Below, piece after piece: positions 6,001 to 9,274 of a DNA stretch of 9,274 bases. Within the stretch, counting starts at the first letter, position 1, and each line of letters starts with the position of its first letter. The stretch comes from DATGKD01 sp035294855. Its GTDB lineage: Bacteria > Actinomycetota > Acidimicrobiia > Acidimicrobiales > UBA8190. Below the pieces are notes generated by a model. The model saw only the letters and a program-made list of their open reading frames with translations. It had not been told where the DNA came from and did no database searches. The stretch lies in assembly GCA_035294855.1 (NCBI GenBank), contig DATGKD010000252.1, positions 1 through 9,274 on the forward strand, written 5' to 3'. Made by a program: the position numbers and the translations under genes.

Positions 6001-8000
6001 GAGGCGATCGTGCGGGCGCATCCGGGCGGGGCGCAGGCGGCGGCCATGGTGCCGTTGTCCAAGCCGATGCCGTTCGTGCCCGGCCGCGCCGGGTTCGAGA
6101 AGTGGTGGTTGTCGTCGAGGTCGTAGCTGCTCGGCGTGCACCGCAGGGACCCCTGGGGGTCGGACTGCGTGGGCAGCGAGCAGATGACGTTCGTGTAGCC
6201 CATTTCGGCCACGTTCGAGAAGGACGCCACGTTGAGCGCCCCGGAACCCGTGTTGTGGACGGTCCAGGTGATGGCGTAGGGCTCGTACCCCGCCGTCAGT
6301 GGCGTAGAGCCGTTCACGAGCGTGGCGTTGATGACCGACTCCGAGGCGGTGTCCTCGAACTGGCCGGGGTGCGCCGACGACGACTCCATGAAGTAGTGGA
6401 CGGCGTTGCTGTAGGCGTCACCGCCGGCAGCCGGTGCGGACGACCCGTCACCGTTGGTGACCGCCAGGCTGAGCCCGGTGGGCGCCGTCCCCGGCGCCTT
6501 GTACTGGATCGTGGCCGTCGCGCTGCCGAAGCTCGTCGTCGAGGCGGTGAGCGTCGAGTTTCCGAGGTTGCTCGACGAGCCCGTCACCGCCAGGCACACG
6601 CCGTTGCTCGCCGTCGTGCAGCCGGCCGCGCCACCGGGGGTCACGCCGCCCACGGCGGTCTGGCTGACCGAGACGACCACGCCGCTCTGGGGCGTGCCCC
6701 CGGAGGTGACGGTGACCGTCACGCCTTCGTGCATCGAGCCGTCGGCGGGCACGATGACGTTCGTCGGGTTGACCTCGACGTTGGCCGTGTACGTGAAGTG
6801 GTCCTGGGCCTGCACCTGGCTCGTGCCCGCGGGCGTCGTCACCTGGACGTCGACCACTCCCGCCACCCCCGACGGCGCCTTGGGCGTGGACGAGACCGTG
6901 ATCTTGGTGTCGCTGTTGACGGTGAACGAGGCCGGGTTCCCGGAGCCGAACGTGACTGCGCTGGCGCCCGTGAAGTTCGTGCCGGTGAGGATCACGCTCG
7001 TCCCGCCGGTGGTCGACCCCGAGGCGTTGGACGAGCAGGTCGTGTTGGGCGACAGGCAGACGTAGCTGACCCGCGGGGCGGGTGTGGTCCCCGAGGTGTA
7101 CGTGAACTGGTCGGCGGACGACGTGGCCGACGTTCCGGAGCCCGTGGTGACCGTCACGTCCACCGTGCCGGAGCCGGAGGGCGACGTGGCCGAGATCTGG
7201 CTCGTCGAGTTGACGACGACGCCTGTCGCCGACGCCGTCCCGAACTTGACCGCGGTGACGCCGGTGAAGTTCGAGCCGCTGATCGTGACGCCCGTGCCGC
7301 CCGTGGTGGGACCGGTCCCCGGGGAGACGCCGGTGACGGTGGGCGTGGTGCTCGTCGTGTAGGTGAACTGGTCGGCGGACGACGTGGCCGACGTCCCGGA
7401 GCCCGTGGTGACCGTCACGTCCACCGTGCCTGAGCCGGAGGGCGACGTGGCCGAGATCTGGCTCGTCGAGTTGACGACGACGCCCGTCGCCGACGCCGTT
7501 CCGAACTTGACCGCGGTGACGCCGGTGAAGTTCGTCCCGCTGATCGTGACGCCGGTGCCACCGGTCGTGGGCCCGCTCGTCGGCGACACCCCTGTCACGG
7601 TCGGGGCGGAGCTGCTGCCCACCGTGGCGTTCACCGGGGTCGACTGGGGGCCCTCCCCCGAGCCGTTGTAGTCGGACACCGCGAAGGTGTAGGTGCCGGC
7701 GGCCAGGCCCGTGTACGTGTAGGTCGTGGGCGGGGGACTGGGGTAGCCGCCCACCCACCGCTTGACCCCGTTCTCGTAGGAGTGCACGCCCTGGGAACCG
7801 GCGGCGTTGGTCCAGTTCAGGATGACGCTGCTGCCCGACACATTGGCGGTGAGGCCGGTCGGTGCGGTCGGGACGGCCGCGGCCGCGGTGCCTGCCGCGC
7901 CGACGAGCACGGCTCCCACCGCGAGGGCAGCGGCTGCGAGCTGGGAGACCAGGCGGCGCGCACCGCGTCGGAACTGCGTCGGCCGAGGAGGCTTCGTCAC
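3024..8000 (-). CDS. Giant secreted multi-domain Ig/TIG-repeat protein (putative adhesin or matrix protein)
   Basis: Counted from GTG 8000 it has 1,658 aa. The signal peptide (1-42) has an Arg-rich n-region, an Ala/Val core and a likely cleavage after TAAAA. Then follow: FN3-like module (43-126); TIG1 (132-215) and TIG2 (219-302), nearly identical; TIG3 (308-405); Big_1-like Ig domain (406-501); an unrecognised region (502-828); three beta repeats each followed by a TIG (829-1045, 1047-1263, 1265-1481); TIG7 (1487-1568); FN3-like module (1573-1658). TIGs show the usual SP-SGP--GGT-V-ITG-GFTGAT-V-FG pattern. The beta repeats carry LTGATVSIT, GSYNGATGVLTLSG and SVANYQ, seen in many bacterial surface proteins. 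All eight Cys lie in TIG3, the Big_1-like domain and the unrecognised region. It is Thr/Ser/Gly-rich and ends in ATITVTVA with no LPxTG, TM or SLH anchor. The likely role is as an extracellular scaffold; the ligand is unknown. Alternative starts are GTG 8036 (GGTGA nearby), ATG 8078 and TTG 8156; 8000 gives the most normal signal peptide. Confidence 0.9.
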   Translation of the reverse strand: MTKPPRPTQFRRGARRLVSQLAAAALAVGAVLVGAAGTAAAAVPTAPTGLTANVSGSSVILNWTNAAGSQGVHSYENGVKRWVGGYPSPPPTTYTYTGLAAGTYTFAVSDYNGSGEGPQSTPVNATVGSSSAPTVTGVSPTSGPTTGGTGVTISGTNFTGVTAVKFGTASATGVVVNSTSQISATSPSGSGTVDVTVTTGSGTSATSSADQFTYTTSTTPTVTGVSPGTGPTTGGTGVTISGSNFTGVTAVKFGTASATGVVVNSTSQISATSPSGSGTVDVTVTTGSGTSATSSADQFTYTSGTTPAPRVSYVCLSPNTTCSSNASGSTTGGTSVILTGTNFTGASAVTFGSGNPASFTVNSDTKITVSSTPKAPSGVAGVVDVQVTTPAGTSQVQAQDHFTYTANVEVNPTNVIVPADGSMHEGVTVTVTSGGTPQSGVVVSVSQTAVGGVTPGGAAGCTTASNGVCLAVTGSSSNLGNSTLTASTTSFGSATATIQYKAPGTAPTGLSLAVTNGDGSSAPAAGGDAYSNAVHYFMESSSAHPGQFEDTASESVINATLVNGSTPLTAGYEPYAITWTVHNTGSGALNVASFSNVAEMGYTNVICSLPTQSDPQGSLRCTPSSYDLDDNHHFSNPARPGTNGIGLDNGTMAAACAPPGCARTIASGGSITYTTYMIGQNNDALLVLDSPTGAPASATVSAQLATDPYGTTASPAAGSSIGSSQSANFAWVAANAAASVTGSVTAHDTVETTDPDSPHDWVLLNVSATPTLTQFGQTSSQTFTANGSSVTEATFEADLASATSASLSVTNYGLANQANALTGTGFGSAPMVTAGATATYVAGGSAVTADSGVTVTDSESANLTGATVSITSGFLTGDTLNFTNQNGIAGSYNGATGVLTLSGTASVANYQTALASITFSSSAGDPTNAGADPTRTVSWQVADSIAPSNTATSTVDVYAVPAVTSVSPGSGPAGGGTSVTVTGSGFTGATSVKFGSASASTFTVNNDGKITVTSPAGTAGTTVHITVTGPGGTSTTSTADQFTYTSAPVVTAGATATYVAGGSAVTADSGVTVTDGESANLTGATVSITSVFLSGDNLGFTNQNGITGSYNGATGVLTLSGTASVANYQAALASITFSSSAGDPTNAGGDPTRTVSWQVADSIAPSNTATSTVDVYAMPAVTSVSPTSGTAAGGTTVTVNGSGFTGATGVKFGSTSATSFTVNNDGKITVTSPAGTAGTTVHITVTGPGGTSSTSTSDQFTYTSAPVVTAGATATYVAGGAASTLDPGITVTDAELPTLTGATVSITSGFFAGDTLNFTNQNGITGSYNGATGVLTLSGLSSVANYQTALASVTFSSSAGDPTNAGADQARTISWQVTDTLMSSNTATSTVHVYAVPAVASVSPTSGPASGGTPVTITGSGFTGATGVTFGTTAATAFTVNNDGKITATAPPGTAGTTVHITVTGPGGTSSTSTSDQFTYSASSTRPSVTGISPATGPIGGGTTVIITGSGFTGATGVSFGTTAATSFTVNSDTQITVTSPPGTGTADVTVTTGGGTSATSTADKFTWSGGAPAAPTNLKATVSGTTVTFTWTNAPGSSGVKYSTNGGSYKWVGGYPNPPPTTFTLTGVAPGTYTYGFADYNAGGVLGPAATITVTVA
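3555..5516 (-). repeat. Three tandem 654-bp (218-aa) composite repeats
   Basis: Units at 4863-5516, 4209-4862 and 3555-4208 share an exact 654-bp period. Each encodes a 133-aa beta repeat, beginning AP-VTAGATATYVAGG and ending VDVYA-P or VHVYAVP, followed by one TIG domain. Over the 133-aa part, units 1 and 2 differ at about ten residues. Unit 3 is more diverged, especially at its start (AASTLDPGITVTDAELPT). The pattern fits duplication of the whole module pair, most recently giving units 1 and 2. Long near-identical DNA here is prone to recombination and to assembly collapse. Confidence 0.9.
5517..6497 (-). other. Unrecognised central domain of the giant protein
   Basis: Residues 502-828 are not repetitive and match none of the Ig, TIG or FN3 patterns around them. 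The region includes two close cysteine pairs (Cys607/Cys621 and Cys656/Cys661), an acidic/His stretch (SSYDLDDNHHFSN, 624-636), AWV/WVL aromatic segments and many Asn/Asp residues. ITWTVHNTGSG (577-587) resembles a strand of a DUF11/CARDB-like fold, so part may be Ig-like. It is the best candidate for the specific binding or catalytic part, but no catalytic motif is recognisable. Confidence 0.6.
7102..7551 (-). repeat. Two nearly identical TIG-coding blocks, 261-bp period
   Basis: Blocks at about 7102-7290 and 7363-7551 align with a 261-bp offset and differ at only about half a dozen bases, mostly silent. They encode TIG1 and TIG2, identical from FTGVTAVKFG through ADQFTYT. Both lose similarity toward the codons for the TIG start (SPTSG versus SPGTG). 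This looks like a recent in-frame duplication or gene conversion. Confidence 0.85.
7875..8000 (-). other. Signal peptide coding segment of the giant protein
   Basis: This encodes an 18-residue n-region with KPP, FRRGARR and no Tat SRRxFLK match. A hydrophobic core LAAAALAVGAVLVGAAG follows, ending at TAAAA before VPTAPTG. It indicates Sec export. The mature FN3-like module starts directly afterwards. Confidence 0.8.
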
Positions 8001-8177
8001 GGGCCCTGCTTCGAAATCTCGGAGGCGGTTGTTCACGTGGTCACCGGAACGGGTCTGGGTTACCGGCACTTGGTCCATGGGCGACCGGGCTCGCCGGCCG
8101 TCCGATGGGCTCTCTCGTCGGGGGCTTCGAGGCATGGCGGTAACCACGCCCGGCAAAACCGTGACATCCCCCCGTCA

Positions 8178-8268
8178 ACGCACCGTCCAGCGTCTCACAA
8201 CAGTTGGTCAACCCCAGCTCAGAGGCCCTTTTTGCACTCCTCGGCGCAGTCTTGCAACCACGGTGCGT
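8178..8268 (-). repeat. 9-bp inverted repeat spanning a 73-nt interior in the giant gene leader
   Basis: ACGCACCGT at 8178-8186 pairs perfectly with ACGGTGCGT at 8260-8268. On the minus strand, which is the expected leader RNA of the giant gene, this would be a closing stem. The interior has a possible inner hairpin (GAGG...CCTC around an A-rich AAAAAGGG). It does not match a riboswitch class I know, and a 9-bp repeat at this distance could be chance. Confidence 0.35.
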
Positions 8269-8360
8269 CATCAGCCCCGCCCCCTGCGTATCGGAGCCGA
8301 CAAGGCGCTCCCAACTTCCCGTCACAATCGCGCCTCCCCCGCCCATATCCCGGGCCGCAC

Positions 8361-8372
8361 GCGGTATACCGC
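8361..8372. promoter_or_regulatory. Perfect 12-bp palindrome, candidate operator
   Basis: GCGGTATACCGC is fully self-complementary (6-bp half-sites, no spacer). It sits 79 bp before the start of the plus-strand gene and in the far upstream region of the giant gene. That position and symmetry suit a dimeric repressor or activator. The cognate regulator is unknown. Confidence 0.4.
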
Positions 8373-8400
8373 AACGCCGGGGCCAACATCCCCCGATCCC

Positions 8401-8428
8401 TTGCGTTTCATCCCCGCACTCATACAAA
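8401..8428 (+). promoter_or_regulatory. Weak promoter candidate for the gene at 8451
   Basis: TTGCGT (8401-8406) and TACAAA (8423-8428) are separated by 16 bp, in an AT-richer patch. They match the sigma-70-type consensus at three and four of six positions. Transcription would start near 8435, just ahead of the GGGAGG ribosome site. The assignment rests on position and weak similarity only. Confidence 0.25.
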
Positions 8429-8438
8429 TCCTCGACGC

Positions 8439-8444
8439 GGGAGG
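8439..8444 (+). promoter_or_regulatory. Ribosome binding site that fixes the GTG start at 8451
   Basis: GGGAGG lies 6 nt before GTG 8451. The downstream ATG at 8511 in the same frame has no properly spaced purine-rich site: CAGG is immediately adjacent and AGAGGGG is about 15 nt away. This favours the longer protein, which includes the 18-bp repeats. Confidence 0.65.
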
Positions 8445-8450
8445 CAGCCG

Positions 8451-9274
8451 GTGGCACTGCGCTCACAGCTGAGGACGGGCTCACAGCTGAAGAGGGGCTC
8501 ACAGCTCAGGATGGCCGACGTCGTGGTCGTCGACGATCAGGACCTGCTGGATGACCGGGCGACCGACGACCACGAGGGCGAGGGTGTCTTCGAGCTCTTC
8601 GTCGACCGCGACGGCCTGACGCTCCATCTCATGGCGGTGCCGGCCATCGAACGGAAGTGGCTGTGGTCCTCCGTCGAGGGTTTCAAGACGACCTCGGCCG
8701 GCGAACCCCACGACGGTCGCCTGTCGGGCCCGCGTGACAGGCGTGAGCGGACCTCCCTCGACCTGAAGGTGGACGGCCAGCCGCTGCGCCTGCTCGTCCC
8801 CACTGACCAGCTGCCCGAGCGCCGTCTCGCCGCTCTGCAACGGTTCATCGAACGGGCCGCCCATGACGACCAGTGCCCGGAGAAGGCGGTGGATCCCGAG
8901 GCGCCGGCCGACCAGCCCTGGCACTACCCGCCCAGGACCAGGCGGCCCTCGAATGCGCGGCAGCGGATCGCGGCCGTCGTCGTGGTGGTGGCCGCGGCCG
9001 CGGCCCTGGGCGTGATGGATGCGTCGAACGGTGGCTCCCCGGCCGTCCCCCGCGGGGCCCGGGCGGTTGCGCCCGCGGCGAGCTCGCAGGGCGTCACGCC
9101 CGGCGCGCCGGGTACCGCCGGGCCGGCGACCGCGCCGTCGAGTGGGTCGGTCGGATCGGTCGGTTCCGTCGGCGCGCACGCCCGAGCGGTGTCGGACGTG
9201 ACTCCTGTCCCGGGATCGGCTTCCGGCGGGGCGAACTCGCCTGCCCAGACCCCGGGACCGCTCCCACCGTCGAC
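8451..9274 (+). CDS. Single-pass membrane protein with possible PH-like cytosolic part (3' end outside window)
   Basis: I do not recognise a named family. The 274 residues present have no stop before the window end. The start is basic and repetitive (SQLRTG, SQLKRG, SQLRMA; residues 5-22), followed by an acidic linker (24-45). Residues about 46-136 (GVFELFVDRDGLTLHL ... KWLWSSVEGF ... LKVDGQPLRLLVP ... AALQRFIERA) resemble the strand order and final helix of bacterial PH-like domains; this is inferred from pattern only. An Arg-rich segment (162-172) precedes one TM helix (about 173-189), giving an N-in topology. The outer part is rich in Pro, Ala, Ser, Gly and Val, like a cell-wall-spanning linker, with an SVG triplet repeat near the end. 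It is divergent from the giant secreted protein, so it could help sense or display it, but no direct evidence exists. If ATG 8511 were used, the basic repeat would be lost. Confidence 0.75.
   Translation, partial: MALRSQLRTGSQLKRGSQLRMADVVVVDDQDLLDDRATDDHEGEGVFELFVDRDGLTLHLMAVPAIERKWLWSSVEGFKTTSAGEPHDGRLSGPRDRRERTSLDLKVDGQPLRLLVPTDQLPERRLAALQRFIERAAHDDQCPEKAVDPEAPADQPWHYPPRTRRPSNARQRIAAVVVVVAAAAALGVMDASNGGSPAVPRGARAVAPAASSQGVTPGAPGTAGPATAPSSGSVGSVGSVGAHARAVSDVTPVPGSASGGANSPAQTPGPLPPS
8461..8514 (+). repeat. Three tandem 18-bp repeats, in frame
   Basis: Units at 8461-8478, 8479-8496 and 8497-8514 each begin GCTCACAGCT. They differ only in the last eight bases (GAGGACGG, GAAGAGGG, CAGGATGG). 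In the frame starting at 8451 they encode hexapeptides with SQL followed by Arg/Lys. The 18-bp length keeps the frame, consistent with coding selection or slippage within a coding sequence. Confidence 0.85.
9147..9173 (+). repeat. Three 9-bp repeats encoding Ser-Val-Gly
   Basis: TCGGTCGGA, TCGGTCGGT and TCCGTCGGC follow one another and encode SVG three times in the extracellular linker of the gene at 8451. They are a short low-complexity tract that can vary in length by slippage. Confidence 0.6.

Larger units (their letters stand above)
8001..8450. other. 450-bp divergent intergenic region
   Basis: This lies between the giant protein gene (minus) and the membrane protein gene (plus) and should hold both promoters and the leader of the giant gene. 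It is less GC-rich and less codon-biased than the flanks. Visible elements are a perfect 12-bp palindrome (8361-8372), a 9-bp inverted repeat (8178-8186 with 8260-8268), a small hairpin (8293-8297 with 8307-8311) and a weak plus-strand promoter candidate near 8401-8428. If the giant gene really starts at 8078 or 8156, part of this belongs to it. No tRNA, known riboswitch or convincing small gene was seen. Confidence 0.6.

Noticed and set aside
4929..7433. Long open frame of 834 codons antisense to the giant protein gene
   Set aside because: Its Arg/Gly/His-rich, low-complexity translation is the usual shadow of a high-GC gene made of Val/Thr/Ser/Gly repeats. No domain or signal is visible, and the opposite strand encodes clear TIG and Ig domains.
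8173..8211. TTGACC and TTGACG hexamers on the minus strand as -35 boxes for the giant gene
   Set aside because: Neither has a -10-like hexamer at 16-18 bp spacing, so I do not call a promoter.
8157..8450. Known riboswitch (c-di-GMP, ydaO, cobalamin, SAM) upstream of the giant gene
   Set aside because: No consensus core of these classes was found by eye on either strand; only generic inverted repeats are present.
8041..8502. 153-codon minus-strand frame in the divergent intergenic region
   Set aside because: It has no RBS, mixed codon use and no domain. It overlaps the RBS and repeats of the plus-strand gene, and its SPSSAV repeat is only the 18-bp repeat read backwards.
8461..8514. CRISPR-like array
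   Set aside because: The three 18-bp units are directly adjacent with no spacers, and they lie in frame within a coding sequence.
8204..8554. 116-codon plus-strand frame with LTAEDG/LTAEEG/LTAQDG repeats
   Set aside because: It begins at TTG without an RBS and overlaps the better-supported gene at 8451 in another frame. The peptide repeat is a by-product of the 18-bp tandem DNA repeat.

Overview
This is a GC-rich window (about 70% by eye, with strong G/C at third codon positions). The gene content (an aldo/keto reductase, an MAO-like flavoenzyme, a GT-C-like membrane protein with an HP-x-D...KQ-aromatic signature, and a very large Ig/TIG-repeat secreted protein) suggests a high-GC actinobacterium, possibly of the Acidimicrobiia type. 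That taxonomy is inference; no marker gene is present.

Layout. (1) Positions 1-1578, minus strand: a flavin monoamine oxidase (467 aa) followed downstream by the first 34 codons of an aldo/keto reductase that runs off the left edge. The reductase has a perfect Shine-Dalgarno sequence, and an 8-bp GC hairpin lies just after the oxidase stop. (2) Positions about 1730-2989, plus strand: a polytopic membrane protein, divergent from the oxidase, probably GT-C/GT87-like. Its true start is unresolved. (3) Positions 3024-8000, minus strand: one giant exported protein of about 1,658 aa that fills more than half of the window. It has a signal peptide, an FN3-like module, three TIG domains, a Big_1-like Ig domain, an unrecognised region of about 327 residues, three 218-aa composite repeats (a 133-aa beta repeat plus a TIG), another TIG, and a second FN3-like module that matches the first. 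No cell-wall anchor is visible. (4) Positions 8001-8450: a 450-bp divergent intergenic region with a perfect 12-bp palindrome and a 9-bp inverted repeat. (5) Positions 8451-9274, plus strand: the 5' part of a single-pass membrane protein with a basic three-fold hexapeptide repeat at its N terminus, a possible PH-like cytosolic part, one TM segment and a Pro/Ala/Ser/Gly-rich outer segment. It is cut by the right edge.

How they fit together. The oxidase and reductase look like a small amine/aldehyde metabolism operon: the oxidase would release an aldehyde that a reductase could handle. The giant protein is most likely a secreted or surface adhesin/matrix protein. It shares its upstream region with the membrane protein at 8451, so joint regulation is possible but not shown. 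No RNA genes, CRISPR arrays, insertion sequences, phage genes or recognisable defence systems are present. The most distinctive content is the architecture of the giant protein, especially its matching terminal modules and its uncharacterised cysteine-containing centre.
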